Below, piece after piece: positions 9,026 through 17,148 of a stretch of 64,000 nt of DNA. The notes beneath the pieces were generated by a model. The model was not told where the DNA came from and made no database searches. It saw only the letters and a list, made by a program, of their open reading frames with translations. This stretch comes from Erwinia sp. HDF1-3R (lineage in GTDB: Bacteria; Pseudomonadota; Gammaproteobacteria; Enterobacterales; Enterobacteriaceae). The stretch spans positions 2,170,001 to 2,234,000 of the forward strand of contig NZ_CP155071.1 in assembly GCF_039621855.1 (NCBI RefSeq), written 5' to 3'. The position numbers and the translations under genes were made by a program. Position 1 is the stretch's first letter; each line of letters begins with the position of its first letter.

Positions 9026-9838
9026 TTATTTCTCGAATCGCGCTGATTTTTGTCCGAAAAATTTACCATTAAGCCCGATATTACCCAGCGTTTCGTATTT
9101 CTCAGATTCATCAGGATACAATATTTGGATATCAAGAGTAACGCTTGTGTCTGGCAGAATAGCGTGGCTGGCATCGCCAATGCTTACAAATGTGGTGTTG
9201 TTGACCGGGGTCTGGTAGTCGCTGAGTTTAACCCAGCTACTCACAGTATCAAGCCATGCCGGATATACAACACCGTTTCCAGGTATATCCAGGAAAACAT
9301 ACCAGTCAGTAACAGTTTCATAATCACTGGTTAGGTTCAATCGATAGCTATAGATATATTCATTTTTGGTATGGTCAGGCTTCCACTTGCTCAAAAACTT
9401 TTGGGTAATATTGATGTCCTCCTGAGGCATAACAAATACAACATGAGGATAATACTTTCGGCTTTTATTCCCATTTTTATCTACAATAGTAACCTGGCAT
9501 TCCCACGTCACACCAGTAATTACCCAGCCCGGCATAGAAACCTTCTTTGGTTTATACACCATAGAAACAAATGTTGTTTTGCCTTTTTGTAAGTCAAATT
9601 TTTCAGGCGTATAGTAGACTTCAAAGTATTCTTCCCAGTTTACATGAGTGCTTATCCCTCCGTAGTAACGCTCAACATGGACTGATAATTCGGTCAGATC
9701 TACATTACTATTATTAGTCACGCTGACAGGACCGTAGAAATACTCCTGATTGATGAAACCCTTGGCATCATCGCCATTTTTTACTAAAACCTTTTGCATA
9801 TCGCTGGCTGTGGATTCAAGTTTAAAATGCTTATTCAT
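9026..9838 (-). CDS. Unrecognised AT-rich gene, predicted two-domain beta protein
   Basis: I do not recognise this 270-residue protein. The ATG at 9838 follows GAAGAGGTAAGT and is preferred; the frame is open a further 17 codons. There is no signal peptide or membrane segment. It is rich in Thr, Val, Tyr and Trp, and alternating patterns suggest two immunoglobulin-like beta sandwiches. The first covers about residues 35-140 (YGPVSVTNNSNVDLTELSVH onward). The second covers about 155-270 (TDWYVFLDIPGNGVVYPAW, then ILPDTSVTLDIQILYPD). The second loosely resembles carbohydrate-binding or cell-surface beta-sandwich modules, which is inference only. Codon use is visibly more AT-rich than its neighbours. 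It replaces ydhP/sodB of E. coli and is flanked by twin terminators, so it is probably a transferred gene. Confidence 0.7.
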   Translation of the reverse strand: MNKHFKLESTASDMQKVLVKNGDDAKGFINQEYFYGPVSVTNNSNVDLTELSVHVERYYGGISTHVNWEEYFEVYYTPEKFDLQKGKTTFVSMVYKPKKVSMPGWVITGVTWECQVTIVDKNGNKSRKYYPHVVFVMPQEDINITQKFLSKWKPDHTKNEYIYSYRLNLTSDYETVTDWYVFLDIPGNGVVYPAWLDTVSSWVKLSDYQTPVNNTTFVSIGDASHAILPDTSVTLDIQILYPDESEKYETLGNIGLNGKFFGQKSARFEK

Positions 9839-10192
9839 ACTTACCTCTTCAATATTTGTTTCAGGTAATAAAAATTGATATTGACTCACATAATTGAGAG
9901 TACTGAGACGATACTAATTAAGTATGAAAAAAGCATAATTCAGGTTGACGCAAGAATCCATGCGCGATTTACAGGATTGATGTTTTTTTCTGAACGTTGA
10001 TCATCGTATTTTAGTTCTTTGTTTGTTTGTTTGTTTGTTTGTTTGTTTGCCTAGCGTACTATTCAGGTAAAAATTGTTTTTACCTCATCACATGTTTTTT
10101 TTGCAATCCATAAATAATTCATGATGCGGCCTGAATTCACTATCCGTAATCAATAAAGAAAGAGAATGCGGAGAAATCATTAGCCCAGGAAA
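9839..10192. other. AT-rich promoter region of the unknown gene
   Basis: A 354-base AT-rich stretch upstream of the unknown gene, holding the TTTG tandem repeat described separately. No further gene, tRNA or insertion-sequence end was seen. Confidence 0.4.
10018..10049. repeat. Tetranucleotide microsatellite (TTTG)8
   Basis: Eight uninterrupted TTTG copies (CAAA on the minus strand), about 180 bases upstream of the start of the unknown gene. Stop codons on both sides show that it is not inside a coding frame. Such tracts vary by slippage, so it could alter promoter spacing. Confidence 0.95.
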
Positions 10193-10227
10193 ATAAAAAG
10201 GCCGATCGTCAGATCGGCCTTTTTTAT
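10193..10227. terminator. Bidirectional terminator downstream of mepH
   Basis: AATAAAAA-GGCCGATC-GTCA-GATCGGCC-TTTTTTATT, symmetrical with A and T runs. It serves mepH on the minus strand. Stem and loop are identical to the terminator at 8833-8869. Confidence 0.9.
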
Positions 10228-10246
10228 TCACTACGCGACACGGAGA

Positions 10247-11086
10247 TTAGCGGATCGTTCTGGGTGTCATCACCCGACGTGCGCCGATGTAGTGACTCTG
10301 CCAGTATTCATCAGCCAGCGCGCTAACCTGAATATCTTTTCCCGTACGAGGCGACTGAATAAATTTCCCGCCGCCAAGATAAACGCCTACGTGATCCGCC
10401 GTGCCGCGTCCGTTAATGCGGAAGAAAACCAGGTCGCCTTTCTCCAGCTCGCCGCGTTTAATATTCGCCGCATCGCGCAGGTGGTACATCTCATTGGCGG
10501 TGCGGGGGATCTTAAACTTCACCAGATCCTTGTAGGCATACCACACCAGGCCGCTACAGTCGAAGCCCGTTTTAGGCGATGTTCCGCCCCACTGGTAGGG
10601 TTTACCCAACTGGCCCATCAGCTTGTTCATCGCCGTCTGGCGTGCTTTTTGATAACGCGCCCGGTGTGCCTTGCTCATTTTTAGCGGGGCGCTAAGCACC
10701 TCGGCGGTCAGTTCTTCACCCTGTTCGACGGATTTGCCACGACGGTGACCATAGTGTTTTTTACCCAGACTGGCCTGTAAAGCCGCTTTATGCCTGAGGG
10801 TAGATTTCCGGGAGTGGGACGATACAGGCTGCGGCGCGAGCGTTTTTTTGGCCTTGAGGCGGGTGGCGGGTATACGGCGTGACTTGCGGGTGGACTCTTT
10901 AACTTTTTTCGTTACGCTACCCTTGACCTGCCGCCGCTTACGACGATCGTCCTCACGTGCGGCACTGCCTTCCACCTTATGGTGGTTTGCATTAACTGGA
11001 GCATGTGGCGATGCGTGCGCCACATTAAAAAAGAGCTGCGCGAAGGCCAGCATCAGGAGCGTGATAAGTAAACGCATCGTTACCAT
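10247..11086 (-). CDS. mepH: Murein DD-endopeptidase (NlpC/P60)
   Basis: MepH cleaves D-Ala-mDAP cross-links in the sacculus, making room for new murein. The 279-residue product has an N-terminal signal segment (LLITLLMLAFAQLFFNVAHA), then a long Lys/Arg-rich low-complexity linker (about 30-135). A C-terminal NlpC/P60 domain follows with the catalytic Cys in TGFDCSGLVWYAYKD and His in GRGTADHVGVYLGGGKF. It is slightly longer than the E. coli protein, mainly in the basic linker. A second in-frame ATG lies three codons in (MRLLITLL), and the choice is uncertain. In E. coli sodB lies next door; here the unknown gene does. Confidence 0.93.
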   Translation of the reverse strand: MVTMRLLITLLMLAFAQLFFNVAHASPHAPVNANHHKVEGSAAREDDRRKRRQVKGSVTKKVKESTRKSRRIPATRLKAKKTLAPQPVSSHSRKSTLRHKAALQASLGKKHYGHRRGKSVEQGEELTAEVLSAPLKMSKAHRARYQKARQTAMNKLMGQLGKPYQWGGTSPKTGFDCSGLVWYAYKDLVKFKIPRTANEMYHLRDAANIKRGELEKGDLVFFRINGRGTADHVGVYLGGGKFIQSPRTGKDIQVSALADEYWQSHYIGARRVMTPRTIR

Positions 11087-11456
11087 TAACTGTTTATGCT
11101 CCCGCCAGAGGCAGAAGCTCGGCTAAATTAGGATATCTGCTATACGGCAGACAGGTGAGCGCAATTCTAATCTAACTCTTTAACAAAAGGTAAGGTCTTT
11201 TTTGTTTCAATGATGTACAACAAGTAATTGTTGGCAATTTCAGCATAATCAGCTGGTTATGTGCTCATCAACCCGGGGTAAGCCGGGACAGCAGCGGCGT
11301 CAGGCTCAGGCAAATGTTATTTTGTTGTTTTTACCGCTGGATAATTCGCCACGCGGAACCTCCAGAATAATTCCCTTACTGAAAATGTCGTTTTCATCAG
11401 GGGGCCAGAGTCGCTACAATAAATAAACACGAAGTATCCGTTATAGGAAGGCATTT
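11087..11456. other. Divergent control region mepH / grxD
   Basis: A 370-base spacer between divergent start codons. TAGGAAGG before grxD gives its ribosome-binding site. No operator I can name and no small gene was seen. Confidence 0.4.
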
Positions 11457-11795
11457 ATGAGTACTGTTGAGAAAATTGAGCGCCAGATAGCAGAAAACCC
11501 GATTCTGCTTTATATGAAAGGTTCTCCGAAACTGCCAAGCTGTGGCTTTTCAGCGCAGGCCGTTCAGGCGCTGTCAGCCTGTGGCGAACGTTTTGCCTAT
11601 GTTGATATCCTGCAGAACCCGGATATTCGTGCCGAGCTGCCTAAATACGCTAACTGGCCGACTTTTCCACAGCTGTGGATCGACGGTGAGCTGGTGGGCG
11701 GATGCGATATCATCATCGAGATGTATCAGCGCGGTGAACTGTTGCAGCTGATTAAAGAGACGGCGCAAAAATATCCGTCTGACGCGGCTGAGTAA
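11457..11795 (+). CDS. grxD: Monothiol glutaredoxin 4
   Basis: GrxD binds and hands on [2Fe-2S] clusters, with BolA and glutathione as partners. The 112-residue protein has the monothiol active site CGFS (Cys29) in KGSPKLPSCGFSAQAV. The WPTFPQLW stretch and the GG...D glutathione contacts (LVGGCDIIIEMY) are also present. It is three residues shorter than in E. coli, at the C-terminus. E. coli has lhr between grxD and rnt; here the two genes are adjacent and convergent. Confidence 0.97.
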   Translation: MSTVEKIERQIAENPILLYMKGSPKLPSCGFSAQAVQALSACGERFAYVDILQNPDIRAELPKYANWPTFPQLWIDGELVGGCDIIIEMYQRGELLQLIKETAQKYPSDAAE

Positions 11796-11812
11796 GTTTT
11801 CGCTGGGTTTGC

Positions 11813-11845
11813 AAAGCGGGGATCGACGATCCCCGCTTTTTTTAT
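11813..11845. terminator. Terminator grxD / rnt
   Basis: AAGCGGGGATC-GAC-GATCCCCGC-TTTTTTT, a strong hairpin with T run for grxD. Its far end overlaps the rnt stop region, so it also lies at the end of rnt. Confidence 0.9.
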
Positions 11846-12492
11846 GCCTCGCTGTCGGCAATGGGCAGCGGCCAGCCACCCAGTCGCTTCCAGCGGTTAA
11901 CCAGTTCGCAGAACAGATCGGCGGTTTGCAGGGTGTCGTACAGCGCGGAGTGCGCCTGGCTGCTATCGAAAGGCATACCGGCCGCGAGGCAGGCCTTAGC
12001 CAGCACCGTCTGTCCCAGCACCAGCCCGCTTAGCGCAGCGGTATCAAAGGTCCCGAAGGGATGAAACGGATTACGCTTCAGGCCTGACCGCTCCGCCGCC
12101 GCATTCATAAAGTTAAGATCAAAGGTCGCATTATGGGCCACCATAATGGCGCGATTGCAGCCCCGCTCTTTGATGCCCTTACGCACCATTTTGAAAATGG
12201 CATGCAGCGCCTCATATTCACTGACCGCGCCGCGCAGCGGATTGCCGGGGTCAATGCCGTTAAACGCCAGTGCTTCTGGCATCAGGATAGATCCTTCAAA
12301 CGGCTCAACGTGGAAGTGAAGCGTTTCGTCTTTCTCCAGCCAGCCATCCTCAGTCATTCTCAGCGTGACGGCGGCGACTTCCAGTAGCGCATTGGTTTTA
12401 GCGTCAAACCCGGCGGTTTCCACATCAATGACCACCGGATAAAAACCGCGAAAACGGCTGCTCAGGGCGTTAAGTTCGTTCGATTCAGACAT
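11842..12492 (-). CDS. rnt: Ribonuclease T
   Basis: RNase T trims the 3' ends of tRNA, 5S and 23S rRNA and other stable RNAs. The 216 residues show the DEDD exonuclease signature: Exo I with Asp23 and Glu25 in [11 protein letters not shown], Exo II in [13 protein letters not shown], and Exo III with [14 protein letters not shown]. Length and sequence match E. coli Rnt. It is the end of the block running toward gloA and nemR on the same strand. Confidence 0.97.
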   Translation of the reverse strand: MSESNELNALSSRFRGFYPVVIDVETAGFDAKTNALLEVAAVTLRMTEDGWLEKDETLHFHVEPFEGSILMPEALAFNGIDPGNPLRGAVSEYEALHAIFKMVRKGIKERGCNRAIMVAHNATFDLNFMNAAAERSGLKRNPFHPFGTFDTAALSGLVLGQTVLAKACLAAGMPFDSSQAHSALYDTLQTADLFCELVNRWKRLGGWPLPIADSEA

Positions 12493-12596
12493 CAGGATCT
12501 CACAGGCGAAAAAATGCAGCGCGTATTATGGCAAATTTCAGTACGGGATGCAGCAGGGGAAGAGGGGGAGAGGGTGCCCGAAAGCACCCGTGGGTA

Positions 12597-13004
12597 TCAG
12601 TTACCCAGGCCGTGGCCGGCGTGCTTGTTCTCAATCAGCTCGATTTTGTATCCGTCCGGATCTTCAATAAAAGCGATAATGGTTGAGCCACCCTTTACCG
12701 GGCCGGCTTCACGCACCACGCTGCCGCCTGCTTTACGAAGGCGATCGCAGGTGGCGGCAACGTCATCAACGCCCAGCGCGATGTGACCATAAGCATCGCC
12801 GAGGTCATATTTTTCAACGCCCCAGTTCCAGGTCAGCTCAAGCACTGCCCCTTCGCTCTCTTCCTCATAGCCCACAAAAGCCAGCGTGTATTTGTATTCA
12901 CTGTTTTCGCTGGTGCGCAACAGGCGCATGCCCAGAAGGTTGGTGTAAAAATCTATTGAACGCTGCAAATCGCCAACGCGGAGCATAGTGTGAAGTAAGC
13001 GCAT
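12597..13004 (-). CDS. gloA: Glyoxalase I (lactoylglutathione lyase)
   Basis: GloA isomerises the methylglyoxal-glutathione hemithioacetal to S-lactoylglutathione. The 135-residue protein has all four Ni ligands at the expected places: His5, Glu56, His74 and Glu122. It follows nemR and nemA on the same strand, as in E. coli, where the three genes are co-induced by electrophiles. A 34-bp tandem duplication lies between nemA and gloA. Confidence 0.98.
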   Translation of the reverse strand: MRLLHTMLRVGDLQRSIDFYTNLLGMRLLRTSENSEYKYTLAFVGYEEESEGAVLELTWNWGVEKYDLGDAYGHIALGVDDVAATCDRLRKAGGSVVREAGPVKGGSTIIAFIEDPDGYKIELIENKHAGHGLGN

Positions 13005-13015
13005 AACATCCTCTT

Positions 13016-13083
13016 GTGGTAAGCGTTATCATCCGATAACGGTAAATATGTGGTAAGCGTTATCATCCGACAACGGTAAATAT
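13016..13083. repeat. 34-bp tandem duplication between nemA and gloA
   Basis: Two adjacent 34-bp units (13016-13049 and 13050-13083) differ at one base. The first contains the inverted repeat CGTTATC-ATCC-GATAACG; in the second the right arm reads GACAACG. The unit sits just upstream of the gloA ribosome-binding region. Confidence 0.9.
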
Positions 13084-13139
13084 TCAGTATAGCGGCGTTC
13101 GCAGCCGGACGTAATCCAGGCAGCCCTGAGGCTAAAGCT

Positions 13140-14243
13140 TCAATCCCCGAGCGCAGGGTAATCCGTATAACCCTCAGCACCGCCGCCGTAGAAGGTCTCC
13201 GGGCGAGGCTCATTCAGGGGCGCGCTGGACTTTAGTCGCGCCACCAGGTCGGGATTGGCGATATAGCTGCGGCCAAAGGCAGCCGCATCTATCAGCCCCT
13301 GCTCAATCAGCGTTTCGGCTTTCTCCGCCGTATAGGCGCCGGCACCGACGATCACTCCCGGATAGACGGCGCGAATGGCCTTGCGGAACGCCTCGCTGTA
13401 AGGCTTGCCGCCTGCCCAGTCAGGTTCGGAAATATGCAGGTAGGCTAGCTTACGTTTGGCCAGTTCGCCAATATAGTACAGCGCCGCCTCTTCCTGATCT
13501 TCTCCATTGTCCAGTCCATTAAAAGGACCCAGCGGGGAGATGCGGATGCCGATACGATCGGCGCTCCAGCCAGCAATCGCCGCATCCACCACCTCCAGCG
13601 CAAAGCGGGTACGATTTTCTACGCTGCCGCCGTAGCCATCCGCGCGCTGATTAGAAGCCGGGGAGAGAAACTGATGGATCAGATAACCATGGGCAGAATG
13701 CAGCTCCACCAGGTCAAAATCCGCTTCACGGGCGTTGATGACCGCCTGACGGAAATCATTCACAATGCCCGGGATTTCATCCAGCGTCAGTGCACGGGGC
13801 GTGGAGGTCGCCGCGCGGATGGTCGCGCCGGTATCATCACGTAATGAAGTACGCGTATCGGCATTAATAGCTGAAGAGGAGACCGGGGCCTCGTCGCCGG
13901 GCTGAACGCTGGTGTGAGAGATGCGGCCGGTATGCCACAGCTGAACGGCGCTGTGGCCGCCCTCATCGTGGATACCCTGATTGATACTCTTCCAGGCTGC
14001 AATCTGTTCAGATGAGTGTAAACCCGGCGCGCCCGCATAGCCTTTTGCCTGAGCGGAGATCTGGGTCGCTTCGGTTATGATCAGGCCGGCGCTGGCGCGC
14101 TGGCGATAGTACTCGCCCATCAGCGGGGTAGGAATATCACCCGGCTCGATGCTGCGAAGACGCGTCAGCGGTGCCATAAACACGCGGTTCGACACGGTAA
14201 TCGCGCCGGTTTTTAAGGGGGTAAAAAGCGTCTTAAGTTCCAT
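13140..14243 (-). CDS. nemA: N-ethylmaleimide reductase (Old Yellow Enzyme)
   Basis: NemA is an FMN- and NAD(P)H-dependent ene-reductase that reduces maleimides, quinones, nitrate esters and other electrophiles. The 367-residue TIM barrel shows the family stretches [11 protein letters not shown], the substrate-site [29 protein letters not shown] and, near the end, [16 protein letters not shown]. It is second in the nemR-nemA-gloA run, 43 bases behind nemR. An imperfect NemR-like site lies just before its start. Confidence 0.97.
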   Translation of the reverse strand: MELKTLFTPLKTGAITVSNRVFMAPLTRLRSIEPGDIPTPLMGEYYRQRASAGLIITEATQISAQAKGYAGAPGLHSSEQIAAWKSINQGIHDEGGHSAVQLWHTGRISHTSVQPGDEAPVSSSAINADTRTSLRDDTGATIRAATSTPRALTLDEIPGIVNDFRQAVINAREADFDLVELHSAHGYLIHQFLSPASNQRADGYGGSVENRTRFALEVVDAAIAGWSADRIGIRISPLGPFNGLDNGEDQEEAALYYIGELAKRKLAYLHISEPDWAGGKPYSEAFRKAIRAVYPGVIVGAGAYTAEKAETLIEQGLIDAAAFGRSYIANPDLVARLKSSAPLNEPRPETFYGGGAEGYTDYPALGD

Positions 14244-14255
14244 TATTACTCCTGG

Positions 14256-14270
14256 TAGACCGGTCGACTA
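14256..14270. promoter_or_regulatory. Possible second NemR site before nemA
   Basis: TAGACCGGTCGACTA shares the AGACCG half-site with the perfect operator at 14888-14909 and is an imperfect palindrome. It lies in the nemR-nemA gap, close to the nemA ribosome-binding site. Confidence 0.3.
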
Positions 14271-14286
14271 GTTGAGGTGTTTTTTT

Positions 14287-14877
14287 TTAAGCGGGCGCGG
14301 GCAGCATTCTTTTCATTTCCTGCCACGCACTGAAGAGTGGCGCGCTGTCGCGGGAAACTTTGCTTTGCAGGCTTGCGCCGAGCCAGAGCGTATAGACATT
14401 TTGTGCACAGTCTCTGGCGGGATATTCAAGGCACAGCGTGCCCTGGTGTACGGCACGCTCAAGCGCACCCGTCAGGGTCGCTATCAGCGCCTTTGAGCCC
14501 GCATCCAGTGCATTACGCATCGGTTCGGAGAGATCGCAAACTTCGGCAGAAAGCTTCACTGACAGACAGCCGGTAAAACCCATCTCCTGACTGCGGGTCA
14601 TGGAATGATGATAATAATCCAGCACGGACTGTCGCTGATTGCCCGGTTGTGCGTCAAGCGCATCGCGCAGGTGGGCATGTCCGGCCGCAAAATAACGCTC
14701 CAGCATGGCCACGCCAAAGGCCTCTTTCGAGGGGAAATAGTAATAAAACGACCCTTTAGGCACCTCAGCCACTTTCAGCAGCTCAATCAGTCCCATACCG
14801 TTAAAGCCGCGCTGCACGCAAAGCGCTTCGCCAGTGGTCAGGATATGTTCACGTGTGTCATGTCGGGCCGTTTTCAT
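14287..14877 (-). CDS. nemR: TetR-family redox/electrophile repressor NemR
   Basis: NemR represses nemRA-gloA and lets go when its cysteines react with hypochlorous acid, methylglyoxal or N-ethylmaleimide. The 196-residue protein has the TetR helix-turn-helix (LIELLKVAEVPKGSFYYYFP, residues 30-49). Redox residues equivalent to E. coli Cys106/Cys116 are Cys104 and Cys114 (TGCLSVKLSAEVCD). The lysine partner of the sulfenamide switch is Lys173 (LQSKVSRDS). It leads the operon, with a perfect palindromic operator 11 bases upstream of its start. Confidence 0.96.
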   Translation of the reverse strand: MKTARHDTREHILTTGEALCVQRGFNGMGLIELLKVAEVPKGSFYYYFPSKEAFGVAMLERYFAAGHAHLRDALDAQPGNQRQSVLDYYHHSMTRSQEMGFTGCLSVKLSAEVCDLSEPMRNALDAGSKALIATLTGALERAVHQGTLCLEYPARDCAQNVYTLWLGASLQSKVSRDSAPLFSAWQEMKRMLPAPA

Positions 14878-14887
14878 CTTTCTACCT

Positions 14888-14909
14888 TAACAGACCGATC
14901 GGTCTGTTA
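14888..14909. promoter_or_regulatory. NemR operator
   Basis: A perfect 22-bp palindrome with half-site TAACAGACCGA, immediately upstream of nemR. It has the shape and AGACCGATCGGTCT core expected for the NemR box. Confidence 0.8.
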
Positions 14910-14937
14910 CAAACCTGACTGCAAGTCCGATCCGCAG

Positions 14938-14969
14938 GCGGGGGCAGGGAATGATTTATCCGCCCCCGC
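14938..14969 (-). terminator. Hairpin at the 3' end of eptA
   Basis: GCGGGGGC and GCCCCCGC form a perfect 8-bp GC stem around a 16-base loop, just past the eptA stop. There is no long T run, so termination may be inefficient. Confidence 0.45.
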
Positions 14970-14976
14970 GCAAACG

Positions 14977-16608
14977 TTAAGACTGACAGGCTTTTACCAT
15001 ATCCAGCGCCGGCTGATATTCACGGGTTTGCACATTCATCATCCCCAGCAGCGTGTGGAAAATATTATCCTGGGAAACGGCATCAGACTTTGCTTTCTGC
15101 CGCAGGCAGGTCTGGTTAATGTCATAGGTGCGGGCATAGTCGTCTGACATCCACAGCAGGAAAGGGATATGAGTTTGCTGGCTGGGCGCAAAAACGTAGG
15201 GTGTGCCGTGCAGGTACATGCCATGCTCGCCGAGCGATTCACCGTGATCGGAGAGATAAACCAGCGCCACATTGTATTTGCTGCTCCACGACTTTAGCAG
15301 GGTGATGGTGCTGTCCAGCATCGAGTCGGTATAGAGGATCGAATTGTCGTAGGTATTAACCAGCGCCTGATGATCGCAGTCCTGAATCTGATTACTGTCG
15401 CAGGTTGGCGTAAACCGGCGCATCTCTGCGGGATAGCGCTGATAGTAGGCCGGGCCGTGGCTACCCATCTGATGAAGCACAATTACCGTGTCGTCCTTTA
15501 CGCTGTCGATATAGTTATTCAGGCGGTGAAGCAGCACGTCGTCGAGGCAAAAATTGCTCCGGCACAGTTCACTGACCTTCCATTTTGTCATATCGGTATG
15601 CGGCACGCGGTCGCAGGCACCCTTGCAGCCGCCGTCGTTTTCGCGCCACAGAACGTTAACGCCTGCGTGGGCCATAATATCCAGTACGCCCTCCTGGTGA
15701 TGGGCCAGGTTGGCGTCATAGTGGGCGCGCGGCATATTAGAGAACATGCAGGGAACGGAGATAGCGGTTTCCGTGCCGCAGGAGCTGGCATTGGGATAAT
15801 AGATGACATCATCACGCGCCAGCTTCGGATTGGTGTCCCTGGCATAGCCGCCAAGCGAAAAGTCTTCAGCGCGGCCCGTCTCGCCTAAGACAAACACCAC
15901 CAGCGTTTTCTTTTGCTCTGCTTTAATCAGCGGGCCTTTATGCGCGTCCAGGCCGATTCTCACCAGCTTTTGATCGCCCGCAAACCAGCGATTATCCGCA
16001 TAGTGGCTGACGCCGCTAATAACGTTGGCAGGCGTAATCATCTTGACCAGCCCTTTGTTATTACGAATAAGCGACGCGTAGTCTTTATAAAACAGCGCAG
16101 CCACCAGCAGGATAATAACAATCGACGCGAGGGCAGTGACCACGCGATGCACCGCATTCATCCAGCCAGGGCGGCGGGTGCTGATACGTACCAGGGAAAA
16201 AATTGCCGCGGGGAGCAGGCCAAAGGCTGCCATCCATACCATATAGCGCAGGGTGAAGAGAGCGGTCGCCTCCTGAGCGTCGGTTTCAAAAACGTTTTGA
16301 ATCATATTGGTATCAATGACGGTACCAAAGCTGTAAATAAAGTAGTTGGCCGCCGCGCTGGCCAGCACCAGCACCACCACTAACGGTTTTCGTATCCACG
16401 GCAGCGCGATCAGACTGAAAATGAACAGGAAGGCACAAAACAGCACCAGCGGCAGCGTCGCCGCGAAAAGGTAGTCATGCAGGGTGATATAAGGGATGGT
16501 TTCCCAGGCATGACTAATGAAAACGGCATTAAGCACGACGGTAAAAAAAAGCGCAGCGTAGATATTAAATGCATTTTCGTTACAACGTAACCGGGACAGG
16601 AGTTTCAT
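14977..16608 (-). CDS. eptA: Lipid A phosphoethanolamine transferase
   Basis: EptA (PmrC) adds phosphoethanolamine from phosphatidylethanolamine to lipid A, lowering negative charge and polymyxin binding. The 543 residues (E. coli 547) comprise about five N-terminal membrane helices and a periplasmic alkaline-phosphatase-fold domain. Metal and nucleophile motifs are present: VLGETGRAEDF, the Thr of SCGTETAISVPCMFS, NDGGCKGACDRVPH and YLSDHGESLGEHG. The Cys residues form the usual disulfides. The start is the ATG at 16608 (MKLLSRLRC); an upstream TTG is less likely. E. coli has no eptA here, so this is a rearranged or acquired position. No pmrAB genes are adjacent. Confidence 0.95.
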   Translation of the reverse strand: MKLLSRLRCNENAFNIYAALFFTVVLNAVFISHAWETIPYITLHDYLFAATLPLVLFCAFLFIFSLIALPWIRKPLVVVLVLASAAANYFIYSFGTVIDTNMIQNVFETDAQEATALFTLRYMVWMAAFGLLPAAIFSLVRISTRRPGWMNAVHRVVTALASIVIILLVAALFYKDYASLIRNNKGLVKMITPANVISGVSHYADNRWFAGDQKLVRIGLDAHKGPLIKAEQKKTLVVFVLGETGRAEDFSLGGYARDTNPKLARDDVIYYPNASSCGTETAISVPCMFSNMPRAHYDANLAHHQEGVLDIMAHAGVNVLWRENDGGCKGACDRVPHTDMTKWKVSELCRSNFCLDDVLLHRLNNYIDSVKDDTVIVLHQMGSHGPAYYQRYPAEMRRFTPTCDSNQIQDCDHQALVNTYDNSILYTDSMLDSTITLLKSWSSKYNVALVYLSDHGESLGEHGMYLHGTPYVFAPSQQTHIPFLLWMSDDYARTYDINQTCLRQKAKSDAVSQDNIFHTLLGMMNVQTREYQPALDMVKACQS

Positions 16609-16638
16609 GATTATCCGATAACAAATTAAACTGCCGGG

Positions 16639-16671
16639 ATAATATCGCTGCAAACTTAGTGAAACCTTAAC
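16639..16671 (-). promoter_or_regulatory. eptA promoter with PmrA-type box
   Basis: The plus strand reads CTTAGT-GAAAC-CTTAAC (16655-16671), two direct half-sites each one base from the PmrA/BasR consensus CTTAAT with the standard 5-base gap. The box covers the -35 region of a minus-strand -10 TATTAT (16639-16644), the usual PmrA-activated layout. Confidence 0.5.
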
Positions 16672-16840
16672 TAATATTCAGCGATAACAAGGCCCGGCAT
16701 AAAAAGTGGCGTTAGCATTCTGGCAGACTGTACCGGGAATATCGCGAAAAACATCAGATTTACGACTATTTTTTTCCCGCTGCTTGCGAAGCTGCGATAA
16801 CCGATCTTCAATTGAGACAGGTTTATCATCAGGAGGTGCG

Positions 16841-17080
16841 GTGTCAGAACAGCTGGAACTCTTTCCCGTTCCCTCGCCGTGTCGGGGTATTTGCCAGGCA
16901 GACCGGCTGGGGTATTGCACAGGCTGCCTGCGCAGCCGCGACGAACGCTTCAACTGGGGACGGATGAGCGACGCGCAGAAGCGTGAGGTGCTGCGCCTCT
17001 GTCGTCAGCGCTATTTACGCGCGCAGCGCGCCGGAAAACGTGACGAACCCGACGAGCCTGAACAACCCACATTATTCTGA
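16841..17080 (+). CDS. ydhL: DUF1289 protein YdhL
   Basis: A 79-residue protein of unknown function, the same length as E. coli YdhL. It has the DUF1289 signature: SPCRGICQADRLGYCTGCLR with four cysteines spaced like a small metal site, then RDERFNWGRMSDAQKREVLR. The start is the GTG at 16841, preceded by AGGAGGTGCG. A longer frame from 16706 is open but unsupported. The protein ends EQPTLF, as in E. coli (QQPSLF). Confidence 0.93.
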   Translation: MSEQLELFPVPSPCRGICQADRLGYCTGCLRSRDERFNWGRMSDAQKREVLRLCRQRYLRAQRAGKRDEPDEPEQPTLF

Positions 17081-17148
17081 GCGGGAATATTTCGGGCGGA
17101 CATCTTCCCTGCGGGCAGGCGGCGGCAGAGGCTACCTGTTCCGTAAGC

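Noticed and set aside
10018..10049. Phase-variable coding frame through the CAAA/TTTG repeat
   Set aside because: Stop codons lie close on both sides on either strand, so the repeat does not sit inside a coding sequence; only promoter-type variation remains possible.
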